Source: DATBGO01 sp963695645
GTDB taxonomy: Bacteria > Actinomycetota > Actinomycetes > Streptosporangiales > Streptosporangiaceae
DNA: 64,000 bases
Assembly (NCBI GenBank): GCA_963695645.1
Contig: CAVOHC010000017.1
Location: 1-64,000 of the forward strand
Reading direction: 5' to 3'
Shown: positions 51,921 to 61,534 of the stretch, one piece after another
Layout: every line of letters begins with the position of its first letter
Position numbering within the stretch: position 1 is the stretch's first letter
The notes under the pieces: model-generated
Seen by the model: only the letters and a program-made list of their open reading frames with translations
What the model was told of the DNA's origin: nothing
Database searches by the model: none
Translations under genes and position numbers: made by a program

Positions 51921-53374
51921 GTCAGGGACGACTGCGGAACGGCGGGGGTAAGCCTCCTGCTCAGCCACTCCAGGCATTGCGGCAGCTCGCGGTCCCAGGT
52001 GCCGTAGTTGTGGCCGCCCTGCGGCAGGATCAGGGAATAGCCGCTCATCGGCGCGTGGATCAGCCGGAGGAAGGCGATCGTGCCCGGATAGGTCCGCTCA
52101 CCGACCCGGCTCGAGGTGACCAGCACCGAGACAGGCGGGGCAGGCAGGTGGGTCAGCCGCCAGAACATGTCGTTCTCGTTCTGGTAAGCGCCGCTGCCGC
52201 CGTAAAGGTCACCCGTCGTCCGGTCCTTGATCGCGTTGTAATAGCCGGCCATGGAGACCGCAGCCGAGTACTGGCCCGGGTCCATCATGGCGAGCTTGGT
52301 CGCGCAGTAGCCGCCGGTCGAGTAGCCGAGGGAGGCCCAGCCGGTCCGGCCGGTCTGGACCCGGAACGCTTGCTCCATCGCCATCGGAACATCGGTTTCG
52401 AAGAACGTCAGCACCTGCAGGCCGGCAGGCACGTTGGTGCACTCGGTGTCGCGCGGCAATGCCGGCGACACGTTCATCATGAGGTAGATCGCCGGCTTGA
52501 TCCGTTTGGCGGCGACCAGCCGCGCTGCCGTGGCAGGCAGCGCAAGCCTCTTAACGATGCTCCACGGCTCGTTGGGATACCCGGTCAGCGACAGCACAAC
52601 AGGGAACCTGGCCCTGGCGTACGCGCGCTGGAAGTACTGCGGTGGCAGGTATAGGTAGTCCCGGGACACCGCGATGCCGGATCGCTGCCCGTTGATCGCT
52701 ACCTGGAGTACCTCGCCATTGACCGCCGCGGCGTTGTGCGGCTTGGCCGGGCGGGTCAGACCGGCTTTGCCGGGGCGCCTGGGTACGCCTGGGCGCCCCT
52801 TTGCATGTGACGCCTGCCCTTTTGCATTGGACACCTGCCCGGCCGCGGAACCCAGGCCGACGACCGGGCGGGGCCCGCTGGCCGGGTGCGGCCCGCCGGC
52901 CGGAGGCGGCCCGCTTGATGGCGCCGGCCCGCCGGATGGCTGCGGGCTGCGTGACGAATGCGGGCTGCGTAGCCGTCCCGGCCAGGCGATCACTGGTGGC
53001 TTGCCCGGCGGCTTCCTGGCGATCGTGCCGTCCGCCAGCACGGGCAAGACTGAGCCGCCAGGTACCGGGCCCAGTTCGGTAGCGGTCACGACAAGCGGCT
53101 TGGTGCCGACGCCGGGCCCGGTGAACTGGGCCGTCACCGGCGTGGCGGTCCCGAGAAGCTCGGACCATGAGCCGAAGAACGAGAAGTAGCCGTTAATGAA
53201 CGCCAGGAACGCCGAGATGACGAGGGCCTGGCAGACAGCAAGCAGGCCGAGCCTGGCGGCGAAGTCCCGCACCCGCCGGCCGGCCACTCGCGGCCACAGC
53301 CAGACGGTCGCTGCGAGCATGCCGAAAGCGGCGATCGCCAGCACCGCGATGAACGAGCCACTGGTCAGTCCCAT
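51905..53374 (-). CDS. Membrane-anchored esterase, antigen 85/esterase D-like
   Basis: A 489-residue protein with an N-terminal membrane part (about four helices in residues 1-70: FIAVLAIAAFGMLAATVWLW, ALVISAFLAFINGYFSFFG). A Pro/Ser/Gly linker follows (about 140-190), then an alpha/beta hydrolase of the PF00756 type. The nucleophile is Ser in WASLGYSTGGYCATKLA and the His lies in ILPQGGHNYGTWDRELPQ. Asp or Glu of the triad is likely in the MDPGQYSAAVSM or following part. This group includes mycolyltransferases and S-formylglutathione hydrolases. Activity faces outside. A shorter paralogue follows at 53391-54473. Confidence 0.85.
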   Translation of the reverse strand: MGLTSGSFIAVLAIAAFGMLAATVWLWPRVAGRRVRDFAARLGLLAVCQALVISAFLAFINGYFSFFGSWSELLGTATPVTAQFTGPGVGTKPLVVTATELGPVPGGSVLPVLADGTIARKPPGKPPVIAWPGRLRSPHSSRSPQPSGGPAPSSGPPPAGGPHPASGPRPVVGLGSAAGQVSNAKGQASHAKGRPGVPRRPGKAGLTRPAKPHNAAAVNGEVLQVAINGQRSGIAVSRDYLYLPPQYFQRAYARARFPVVLSLTGYPNEPWSIVKRLALPATAARLVAAKRIKPAIYLMMNVSPALPRDTECTNVPAGLQVLTFFETDVPMAMEQAFRVQTGRTGWASLGYSTGGYCATKLAMMDPGQYSAAVSMAGYYNAIKDRTTGDLYGGSGAYQNENDMFWRLTHLPAPPVSVLVTSSRVGERTYPGTIAFLRLIHAPMSGYSLILPQGGHNYGTWDRELPQCLEWLSRRLTPAVPQSSLTVQRS

Positions 53375-53390
53375 GCGCTTTGCTCCATGG

Positions 53391-54473
53391 TCATGATTGC
53401 GGGCCTATCGTGCGGCCGATCCGGTCAAGAACCGGGCCGAGCGGCCATTTGCCAGCCGCAAGGGTAACCCAGCCTGCATGCATCGGCGGGCGCACGAGCG
53501 AGAGGAACGACCGCGCTTGCCCGGGGCCCGTGAACAGCACCGAGATCGGCTGCATGGGCTGATGCTGCAGCCGCCAGAGCAGATCGTCCTGGGTACGGAT
53601 CTGCGAGCTGCCGCCGAACTCCATGGATCCAGGCGGCGCGGCGTAGTCAGCCGGCGGCGCCGCGGCCACCGAGAACACCTGCGAACTCGACATGGCGAGC
53701 TGCACTGCGCAATATCCGCCCGAGGAATCCCCGAGCAGGGCCCACCCTGCTGGCCCGCTGACAACCTGATAGGCCGACTCCATAGCCTGCGGCAGGTCCT
53801 GCGCGAAGAAGGTCGCCGCCTGCGCGCCGCCAGGCACGTCCAGGCAGCCCAGGTCGGTGGCACCAACGCGGCCGCCGACCGTGGCTGGCAGCATGACCAT
53901 GATGACTGGCCTGAGCCGTCCGGCCGCGATCTGTCCCGCAGCGGTGGCGGCGAGCTGCCCCGCGCTGTACACCGCGCCATGGCTGCCTATTCGATCGGAT
54001 ATCACCACGTCGACTGGAAGGGGCTTCGCCGGCTTGCCTGCCCGTGGGTATTGCGGAGGCAGGTACACATAACCCGGCGCGGCCAGCCCAGATAGCTGGC
54101 CGTGGATCTGCACGGCCTGGAGCCGGCCGCCAGCTCCCTTGTGCCGGCCTGGGACAGGCACGGCCGTGCTTGAGATGACCTTGATGGGCGCGACAGGCCT
54201 GCTCAGCCCGGAACCTACGGCCACGATCGCAGCGCTCGCGTGGTCCGTTCCGAACAGATCTGACCACGACGAATAGAACTCTGCCGACCGGTTGGCAATG
54301 ACGAAGATGAGGCCGAGCACACTTGCCTGGAGGGCGGCGAGTGCCGCGATCCGCAGCACCACCGCGCGAGCGCCAGGGACCGCAAGCCTGGGCCACCACC
54401 ACAGCATCGCGGCCAGCGTCACGATGACCGCCGCCGATAGCGCTACCACGAGGGCAGGGCTCGTCAGTCCCAA
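53391..54473 (-). CDS. Paralogous membrane esterase lacking the catalytic His
   Basis: A 360-residue paralogue of the preceding gene. TTG 54473, with GGAGG 8 nt upstream, gives MGLTSPALVVALSAAVIV, matching the MGLTSGSFIAV start of the first copy; longer frames upstream are unsupported. The membrane part (AVVLRIAALAALQASVLGLIF) and nucleophile region ALLGDSSGGYCAVQLAM are kept. Where the first copy has PQGGHNYGTWD, this one reads LAAGKWPLGPVLD, so the catalytic His is missing. It also lacks the long linker. It may be an inactive partner or a binding protein. The gap to the first gene is 16 bp. Confidence 0.8.
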   Translation of the reverse strand: MGLTSPALVVALSAAVIVTLAAMLWWWPRLAVPGARAVVLRIAALAALQASVLGLIFVIANRSAEFYSSWSDLFGTDHASAAIVAVGSGLSRPVAPIKVISSTAVPVPGRHKGAGGRLQAVQIHGQLSGLAAPGYVYLPPQYPRAGKPAKPLPVDVVISDRIGSHGAVYSAGQLAATAAGQIAAGRLRPVIMVMLPATVGGRVGATDLGCLDVPGGAQAATFFAQDLPQAMESAYQVVSGPAGWALLGDSSGGYCAVQLAMSSSQVFSVAAAPPADYAAPPGSMEFGGSSQIRTQDDLLWRLQHQPMQPISVLFTGPGQARSFLSLVRPPMHAGWVTLAAGKWPLGPVLDRIGRTIGPQS

Positions 54474-54696
54474 CCCCGCACCTCCGCACCTATCTCGACT
54501 GACCGGGACCCGTTCCGCACGTGCAATGGCTGCCGGGGGGCTCGAATGCCCGGCACCCGTTCGACGTCCCGGGGGACTAACTGGTTCCCGCGCCGCGGTT
54601 GTGCATCCGGCGCGGCCCCCCGGCATGTTAGGTGACACCGCCGGGGTCCGGCATATCGTCGAGGGGCTGGCCAGCAGCTGAACCGCATCTTACGGC

Positions 54697-55926
54697 TCAG
54701 GCCCGGCCAGCTGACGGAGCGAACCGCACCGGCATGTGCTTAATCCCGTTGATCAGGCTGGATCGAAGCCTGCTGACCTCGCCGCGAGGCTCAATGTCCG
54801 GCATCCGCTCAGCCACTGCCTCCAGCAGCACCCGGAGCTCGAGGGCAGCCAGATGGCGGCCCAGGCAGAAATGCGGGCCGCCGCCACCGTAACCGACGTG
54901 CGGATTGGGCTCGCGGCCGATGTCGAACGTGAACGGGCTGGCGAAAATGTCCTCGTCCCGGTTGGCTGAGGGGTAGAAGAGCACGATCTTGTCGCCCTCG
55001 GCGACTCGTTGGCCGCTCACCTCCGTATCGCACATGGCCGTGCGCCTGAACAGGTTCACCGGGCTCACCCAGCGGACGATCTCCTCGGCCGCGATGGGGA
55101 TCAGGGCGGAGTCGGCGAGCAGCCGCTGCCATTGCCCGGGGTTCTCGAAGAACGCGAGCATCCCGCCGGATGCCGCGTTGCGGGTGGTCTCGTTGCCCGC
55201 CACGGTGAGCAGGAGGAAGAACAGGTCGAACTCCTGAGCCGTCAGCACCTGACCCGCGTCGTCCGGCAGCAGCAGCCGGGTGACGATGTCGTCGGCGGGC
55301 CGCGCACGGCGCCGCTCGGCAAGCTCGCCCGCGTAGGCGTAGACTTCCGCGGCGGCCCGCATCCCGTCTTCGCGGGATGCCCGGTACTCGGGGTCGTCGA
55401 AGCCCGCCAGCCGGTTCGACAGCTCGAAGATCCGGTCGCGATCCTCCGGCGCGGCGCCGACCAGCTCACAGATCACGTAGAGCGGCAGCGGAGCCGCGAT
55501 GTCGGTGACGAAGTCCGCCTCGCCGCGGGGCACCACCTCGTCGATCAGCGTCTCGCAGATTTCCCTGACGCGGCGCTCCAGCCTGCCGATCAGCCGCGGC
55601 GTGAACTCGCGGCTCACGAACCTGCGCTGCCGGGAGTGCCGTGGCGGATCCATGTTGAGCATCAGCAGCCGCTGCACCTCGATCGCCGCGTCTGAGCTCT
55701 CCTCCAGCGTCGCCAGGCGGCGCGCGGAGGAGAAGATCTCCGGATGCCGGGAGACGTGCCCGATGTCGGCGTGCCTGGTGATCGCCCAGAAGCCGGGCCA
55801 CCCAGCGCCGCCGCCGTCAGCGTGCCAGAAGACCGGAGCATGCTCGCGCAGCCAGGCGAACTGATCGTGCGGAGCGCCACCGCGCTGGTAGGTGTCCGGG
55901 TCTACTAGGTTGATCTCGGGAGCCAT
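54697..55926 (-). CDS. Cytochrome P450
   Basis: A 409-residue soluble P450. The I-helix oxygen-binding motif is LLTVAGNETTRNAASGGMLA, the K-helix ExxR is in EEIVRWVSP, and the haem-binding loop is GYGGGGPHFCLGRHLAALEL. The DPPRHSRQRRFVSREFTPR motif suits the CYP125/CYP142-like actinobacterial group, which hydroxylate steroid side chains or fatty substrates; that is only a resemblance. ATG 55926 is preferred over 55962, because the latter would lie within the start region of the divergent PRC gene. No ferredoxin gene adjoins it. Confidence 0.9.
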   Translation of the reverse strand: MAPEINLVDPDTYQRGGAPHDQFAWLREHAPVFWHADGGGAGWPGFWAITRHADIGHVSRHPEIFSSARRLATLEESSDAAIEVQRLLMLNMDPPRHSRQRRFVSREFTPRLIGRLERRVREICETLIDEVVPRGEADFVTDIAAPLPLYVICELVGAAPEDRDRIFELSNRLAGFDDPEYRASREDGMRAAAEVYAYAGELAERRRARPADDIVTRLLLPDDAGQVLTAQEFDLFFLLLTVAGNETTRNAASGGMLAFFENPGQWQRLLADSALIPIAAEEIVRWVSPVNLFRRTAMCDTEVSGQRVAEGDKIVLFYPSANRDEDIFASPFTFDIGREPNPHVGYGGGGPHFCLGRHLAALELRVLLEAVAERMPDIEPRGEVSRLRSSLINGIKHMPVRFAPSAGRA

Positions 55927-55960
55927 CACTACCTGACCCTTCCGCGGAGCGGAGCCCGAC

Positions 55961-56314
55961 ATGGACGACGATACGGCCGTTTCCTACCTGGCCGCGGTGC
56001 ACGGATCGCGAGTGCTTTCTGCCAGCGGGCACGAGATCGGCAAACTGGAGCATGTCCTTGAGGTGCCGCAGCTCGATCTGTTCGACGGCATCGTGATCCA
56101 CACGCACGCTGGCCTGCGGTTCGTTGACCCCGATCGGATCGAGAAGATCACCCGCAGCTATATCAAATGCCGCATCACCGACGCCGAGGCAGCCAAGCTG
56201 CAGCCGCCGGACGGCCCGCCGGTCTATCACGTGGACGCCCTCGACGACACCGGCGACTCGCTGCACGACCGCCTTGGCCGGATGTTCGGGCGGCCGCACT
56301 GGAAGCGCGACTAG
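55961..56314 (+). CDS. PRC-barrel domain protein
   Basis: A 117-residue protein with a PRC-barrel-like strand pattern: SRVLSASGHEIGKLEHVLEV, FDGIVIHTHAGLRFVDPDRI, then SYIKCRITDAEAAKLQPPDG. The C-terminal region is DDTGDSLHDRLGRMFG. GGAG 6 nt upstream fixes the start. Free-standing PRC proteins in actinomycetes are often linked to stress or RNA-processing, but function here is unknown. The gene is divergent from the P450 with little room for separate promoters. Confidence 0.75.
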   Translation: MDDDTAVSYLAAVHGSRVLSASGHEIGKLEHVLEVPQLDLFDGIVIHTHAGLRFVDPDRIEKITRSYIKCRITDAEAAKLQPPDGPPVYHVDALDDTGDSLHDRLGRMFGRPHWKRD

Positions 56315-56337
56315 CCTGCACGCCTCGGCCAGCGGCG

Positions 56338-56480
56338 GCGGTACCTCGGCCAGCTGCGGCGGTACCCCGGCCAGCTGCGGCGGTACCCCGGCCAGCTGCG
56401 GTACCCCGGCCAGCTGCGGCGGTACCCCGGCCAGCTGCGGCGGTACCCCGGCCAGCTGCGGCGGTGCCTCGGTCAGCGGC
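56338..56480. repeat. 21-bp tandem repeat at aldo/keto reductase 3' end
   Basis: Seven units like GGTACCCCGGCCAGCTGCGG, mostly 21 bp and one of 18, run from 56338 to about 56480. They fill the gap between two convergent genes and touch the stop codon at 56473. Confidence 0.88.
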
Positions 56481-57498
56481 GGCGCAGCGACGGGTCGGTG
56501 AGGGCCGGCGGCTCGTAGCCGCGGTCGGGCGGGTTCAGGTTGGTGCCCGGGGCCACGATCTCGTCGATCCGGTCGAGGATCGCTGGCCCGAGTACCACCT
56601 CGGCCGCACCGAGCTGGTCGTCCAGGTGCTCCATGGTCCGCGGGCCGATGATCGCTGAGGTAACCGCGGGATGGCTGATCACGAAGGCCAGCGCTAGGTG
56701 TATCAGCGACAGGCCCGCCTCATCGGCTAGCCGGGCCAGCTGATCGGCAGCCTCCAGCTTCGCCTGGTTTCCTGGCAGGCTCATGTCGAATCGCTGCGGT
56801 ATCCGCTGCGCCCTGCCGCTCGTCGGCAGCTCCCTGTCCGTCCGGTACCTGCCGGACAGCCAGCCGCTCGCAAGCGGGCTCCATGGGATCACGCCCATTC
56901 CGTACTGCTGGCAGACCGGCAGCACCTCGGCTTCGACGCCACGGACCAGGATCGAATACGGCGGCTGCTCGCACACGAACCGTTCCCTTCCGCGCCGCTG
57001 CGCGGTCCACTGGGCCTCGACGATCTGCGCTGGCGGGAATGTCGAGCTGCCCGCGTAGCAGATCTTTCCCGCCCTGATCAGGTCGGTGAGCGCGCCGAGG
57101 GTTTCGTCGATGTCGGCCCTCGGATCGGGCCGGTGGATCTGGTACAGGTCGATGTAGTCGGTGCCCAGCCGGCGCAGGCTGTTCTCGCACTCGCGGATGA
57201 GCCAGCGACGCGAGTTTCCCTGCGTGTTCACGTCGTCGCCCATCCGAGCGTGCGCCTTCGTGGCCAGCACGACGCTGTCGCGCCGTCCGGAGGCGAGCGC
57301 CTTCCCGACGATCTCCTCCGACTCGCCGCCTGAATATACGTCAGCGGTATCGATGAAGTTGATGCCCGCATCCAGCGCCTTGCGGATGATCAGGGCCGAC
57401 TCGTCGTGATCGGGGTTGCCCCAGGCTCCGAACATCATCGCGCCCAGGCAGAGGGGGCTCACCCGCACACCGGTGCTACCAAGTACACGCATCTCCAT
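56473..57498 (-). CDS. Aldo/keto reductase
   Basis: A 341-residue (beta/alpha)8 NADPH oxidoreductase. It begins MEMRVLGSTGVRVSPLCLGA. The catalytic tetrad is visible: Asp and Tyr in INFIDTADVYSGGESEE, Lys in VVLATKAHARMG, and His in LYQIHRPDPRADIDETL. The cofactor loop is AIIGPRTMEHLDDQLGA. It belongs to the AKR11/12-like bacterial set, including YhdN-like or tyrosine-pathway-like members. ATG 57498 follows GGGTGAG. Substrate not predictable. Confidence 0.9.
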   Translation of the reverse strand: MEMRVLGSTGVRVSPLCLGAMMFGAWGNPDHDESALIIRKALDAGINFIDTADVYSGGESEEIVGKALASGRRDSVVLATKAHARMGDDVNTQGNSRRWLIRECENSLRRLGTDYIDLYQIHRPDPRADIDETLGALTDLIRAGKICYAGSSTFPPAQIVEAQWTAQRRGRERFVCEQPPYSILVRGVEAEVLPVCQQYGMGVIPWSPLASGWLSGRYRTDRELPTSGRAQRIPQRFDMSLPGNQAKLEAADQLARLADEAGLSLIHLALAFVISHPAVTSAIIGPRTMEHLDDQLGAAEVVLGPAILDRIDEIVAPGTNLNPPDRGYEPPALTDPSLRRR

Positions 57499-57630
57499 GG
57501 TTCTCACCCTAAGCGGCGGCCCGGCCGACGCCGGCCGCTGTGGTGCGCGGCGGCGGTATGCGCGTGCCGGCCGGCCGGGGCGCGATAACCGCCGAGCGCT
57601 GAGCGGTCCGCCCGCGATACCATCGATGCC

Positions 57631-60259
57631 ATGAGACCTGAGTCCCGTCCCGGCAGTGCACCGGAGGGGCGGACCGCCCGTGGTGTGCCCGACAAGCCCG
57701 CCCTTGACGGCATCGAGGACAGCTGGGCGCGTCAGTGGGCCCAGGCGCGTGTAGTACAACTTTGACCGGACCAAAAGCCGCGCCGACGTCTTTGCCATTG
57801 ACGCTCCCCCGCTGACCGCCAGCGGATCGCTGCATCTCGGGCACATCTTCTCGTACACCCACACCGACACCGTCGCGCGGTTCTGGCGGATGCGCGGCAA
57901 AGAGGTCTTCTACCCGGTCGGCTGGGACGACAACGGGCTGCCCACCGAGCGCCGGGTGCAGAACTACTTCGGCGTGCGGTGCGACCCCGCGGTGCCGTTC
58001 GACCCGGAATTTAGGCCGGCCATTCCGCCGGGCGGTCAGGCCGCGACAGCTCGTGAGCAGCTCCCGATCTCCCGGCGCAACTTCATCGAGCTGTGCCGTC
58101 AGCTGACCAAGCAGGACGAGCGGGCTTACGAGGACGTCTGGCGCCGGCTCGGCTTGTCCGTGGACTGGAGCATGGCCTACCGGACTGTCGAGGACCGCCC
58201 TGCGGCGATCTCCCAGCGCGCCTTCCTGCGCGACCTGGCCCGCGGCGAGGCCTACCTGGCCGAGGGCCCGGCGCTGTGGGACCCGACGTTCAGGACAGCC
58301 GTGTCCCTGGCCGACATCGAGGAGCGGCAGGTCAGCGGCGCCTATTACCGCATCGGGTTCGGCATCGAGCGCGGACCATCGGCCGCCGGCACCGTTCTGG
58401 TCGCCACGACCAGGCCGGAACTGCTGCCCGCCTGCGTGGCGCTTGTCGTGCATCCCGACGATGAGCGGTACGCCGGCCTGATCGGGACTACCGCGAGCAC
58501 GCCGCTGTTCGGCATCCAGGTGCCGGTGCTCGCGCACCATCTCGCGGAGCCGGCCAAAGGCACCGGCATCGCGATGGTCTGCACGTTCGGCGACACGACC
58601 GACGTCACATGGTGGCGGGATCTGGATCTGGAAACCCGCCCGGCGATCGGCAGGGACGGCAGGCTGCTCGCCGAGCCGCCCGCTGGCATCACCAGCGCCG
58701 CCGGGCTCGCCGCCTACGCGCAGCTATCCGGGCTGACGGCGGCAGCGGCCAGGTCAAGGATCATCGGCCTGCTCCGCGCCTCCGGCGACCTGCGCGGCGA
58801 TCCCGAGCCCGTCGTGCACGCCGTCAAGTTCTACGAGAAGGGCGACGCGCCACTAGAGATCGTCACCACCCGGCAGTGGTACATCAGGAACGGAGGCCGG
58901 GACGCGAGCCTGCGGCAGCTGCTGCTCGCCCGGGGCCGCGAGCTTTCCTGGCATCCGGACCATATGCGAACCCGCTATGAGGACTGGGTGCAGGGCCTGG
59001 CCGGAGACTGGCTGATCAGCCGGCAGCGCTACTTCGGCGTCCCGATCCCGGTCTGGTACCCGCTCGACGACGAAGGCGCACCGCGCTACGCGGCGCCAGT
59101 GCTGCCTGCCGATACCGAGCTGCCGGTGGACCCGGCGACCGACGTGCCGCCCGGTTACACAGCTGATCAGCGCGGCGTGCCTGGCGGATTCATCGGCGAT
59201 CCCGACATCATGGACACCTGGGCGACCTCGTCGCTGACCCCGCAGATCGGCGGTGGCTGGAGTACGGATGAGGACCTGCTGCGCCGGGTGTTCCCGATGG
59301 ACTTGCGGCCGCAGGGACCCGAGATCATCAGGACCTGGCTGTTTTACACGGTGCTCCGCTCGCACGCCGAGCATGGCGTCCTGCCCTGGCGGCACGCCGC
59401 GATCTCCGGCTGGATCCTGGACCCGGACCGCAAGAAGATGTCCAAATCCAAGGGCAACGCGGTGACGCCGGTGGATATCCTGCGCGAATACGGCTCAGAC
59501 GCGATCCGGTACTGGGCCGCTAGCGCCAGGCTCGGTGTTGACACCGCCTTCGACCCTGGCCAGCTCAAGATCGGCAGACGGCTGGCCATCAAGATCCTCA
59601 ACGCCAGCAGGTTCGTGCTCGCGGCGATTCCGCCGGCCGGCCCAGCAGGGACGTCCGCCGATCTCACCGAGCCGCTCGATCGGGCGATGCTTGGCAGGCT
59701 CGCTGACGTCATCGACCAGTGCACCGCCGCGTTCGAGGCCTTCGACCATGCTCTCGCGCTGGCGCTGACGGAGCGGTTCTTCTGGTTCTTCTGCGATGAC
59801 TACGTGGAACTCGTCAAGCCCCGCGCATACGGCGAGCAAGGCCCGGCGGCCGCGGCTTCGGCCCGGCGGTCGCTCAGACTGGCGCTTTCGGTGGTACTGC
59901 GGCTGTTCGCATCGTTTCTGCCGTTCGTGACCGAGGAGGTTTGGTCGTGGTGGCAGGACGGCTCGGTGCACCGGGCAGCCTGGCCGGACGCCGCCGAGCT
60001 GCGCGCGGTGGCCAGCTGGCCGGCCGGCGATGCGGCACTTGACGCTGCGTCAGCGGCGATCGCCGCCGTCCGGAAGGCCAAGTCGCAGGCACGGCTGCCG
60101 ATGCGGGCCAGCGTGCAGAAGCTGCTCGTGTCCGCTCCGACCGCTGAACTGGATGCCATCGCCGCGATGCAGCGCGACATCATGGCTGCGGGCCGGATCG
60201 CCGAGGTCGAGCTGCGTCAGGCGAATCCGGGTGCCGCGGCACATGAGGTGCTGTTGTAA
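57631..60259 (+). CDS. valS: Valyl-tRNA synthetase, frameshifted near N-terminus
   Basis: Charges tRNA-Val with valine. ATG 57631 opens a frame (RPESRPGSAPEG to DSWARQWAQAR) that stops at 57763. Homology then continues in the next frame from 57755 (YNFDRTKSRADVFAIDAPPL), including the HIGH-type motif GSLHLGHIFSY. The rest is in one frame: GWDDNGLPTERRVQNYF, editing region, DPDRKKMSKSKGNAVTPVD for KMSKS, and the anticodon-binding half. An extra base around 57751-57754 (GTAGTAC instead of GTATAC) accounts for it. No start codon exists in the second frame before 57890, which lies after the HIGH motif, so the break matters. Size after correction is about 875 residues. An essential enzyme, so sequence error or a recoding event is likely. 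Confidence 0.85.
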
Positions 60260-60310
60260 CCGCGCGTAGCGCGCCTAAGGGAATCCGCGCCGCCGGGTAG
60301 TCTCGCCAGC

Positions 60311-60742
60311 ATGGACAAGGCACAGCTGACAGACTCCGAATGGCGGCAGCGGCTCACCCCGCAGGAGTACCACGTGCTCAGGCAGGCTGGCACCGAGGCC
60401 CCGTTCACCGGCGAGTACACCGACACCACCACCAAAGGTATCTACCGGTGCCGCGCGTGCGGCGCCGAGCTGTTCAGGTCGCAGGCCAAGTTCGAATCGC
60501 ACTGCGGCTGGCCGAGCTTCTACCAGCCTTCCGAGGGCGATGCGGTGGTCCTGCTCGAAGACCGCGCGCTCGGCCAGGTCAGGACCGAGGTCCGGTGCGC
60601 GAACTGCGATTCGCATCTCGGTCACGTGTTCGAGGGCGAGGGTTATCAGGTCCCGACCGACCAGCGCTGGTGCATCAACTCGGTCTCGCTCACGCTGGAA
60701 CCCGCCGCGGACGCAGGCCAGCAAGCCGACGCCGACCGGTGA
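60311..60742 (+). CDS. msrB: Peptide-methionine (R)-S-oxide reductase MsrB
   Basis: A 143-residue repair enzyme for oxidised methionine. Motifs are HVLRQAGTEAPFTGEYTD, YRCRACGAELFRSQ and EVRCANCDSHLGHVFEGEG, which hold the zinc Cys pairs, and QRWCINSVSL, which carries the catalytic Cys. The GWPSFY motif is present. It regenerates by thioredoxin or mycoredoxin. The C-terminal tail is short. Its stop overlaps the GTG of the next cupin gene (GTGA). Confidence 0.94.
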   Translation: MDKAQLTDSEWRQRLTPQEYHVLRQAGTEAPFTGEYTDTTTKGIYRCRACGAELFRSQAKFESHCGWPSFYQPSEGDAVVLLEDRALGQVRTEVRCANCDSHLGHVFEGEGYQVPTDQRWCINSVSLTLEPAADAGQQADADR

Positions 60743-61152
60743 CCACCTCGCCGGGGAGTTCCGCCTTGCGGCTGATCAAGGCGGCCGAGTTGTCCGGTTC
60801 GACGGCACAGACCAGCGGGATGAGCCGGGCCGCGGCGATCTCAGGCGACCTGGTCGGTGCGAAGTCGCTGTGGATGGGCCGCACCGTGCTGCCGCCCGGC
60901 ATCTCGTCGGGCGATCATCATCACGGGCAGTCGGAGACCGGGATATTCGTGGTGTCGGGAGAGCCTGTCTTCACCTTCCGTGACCAGGAAACCGGTCGGC
61001 TGACCCGGCTGCAGGCGCACCCGGGCGACTATGTCTGGGTCCCGCCGCATGTCCCGCACCGCGAGGAAAACCATTCGCCTGACGCCGAGGCAGTCGTCGT
61101 GATCGCCCGCTCTACTCAGGAAGCCATCGTCGTCAACGTCGGCGAGCTCTGA
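60739..61152 (+). CDS. Cupin-domain protein
   Basis: A 137-residue single-cupin protein. Motif 1 is seen in GISSGDHHHGQSETGIFVVS, with three adjacent His and one Glu as metal ligands, and motif 2 in HPGDYVWVPPHVPHREENHS with another His. GTG 60739 overlaps msrB by 4 nt, so they are coexpressed. The longer frame back to 60340 is msrB shadow. Such proteins are dioxygenase-, isomerase- or binding-type. Substrate unknown; link with methionine repair is only by position. Confidence 0.85.
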   Translation: MTTSPGSSALRLIKAAELSGSTAQTSGMSRAAAISGDLVGAKSLWMGRTVLPPGISSGDHHHGQSETGIFVVSGEPVFTFRDQETGRLTRLQAHPGDYVWVPPHVPHREENHSPDAEAVVVIARSTQEAIVVNVGEL

Positions 61153-61534
61153 GACTCCCGGCGGCCGGGGGCAGGGCGCCGGGACGGGTAGCCGGGCCCT
61201 TGCTGGCTGAATCTGATGGACCCCCTTGCTGGCTGGAGGTGATGGACAGAGCCAAACCGTTCCTTTAACGCGGCAGCTCCCCGGTGCCGGTGACACGCCG
61301 TCATGTCCCGGTACCGGGAAGACCAGCTGGCGCGGCTCAGCCCCGGTGCGGCTCAGCCCCGGTGCTCTGTGCGACTAGAAGGCCAGCTTGCTATCGCAGC
61401 GATGCCATGCCAGCCAGCCGCAGAAGTTCGGAGCATGACGGGACTGCCGCTGGCGCTGCGGGTGCCGCTGGCGCTGCGGGTGCGGCTGACGCTGCCACGC
61501 GCCCTGCGGAGCGGCAGAAGGCTACGCTCAGGTC
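61153..61534. other. Intergenic with short repeats
   Basis: 382 bp without a gene. It contains two copies of CCCTTGCTGGCTG-like DNA (61198 and 61224), and two and a half copies of CCGCTGGCGCTGCGGGTG (61447-61495). No promoter or terminator was recognised. Confidence 0.5.

Noticed and set aside
57740..57770. Firm call of programmed frameshifting in valS
   Set aside because: CTTTGAC arises naturally from the conserved Phe-Asp codons, and the prfB-type upstream stimulator is missing; kept only as a question.
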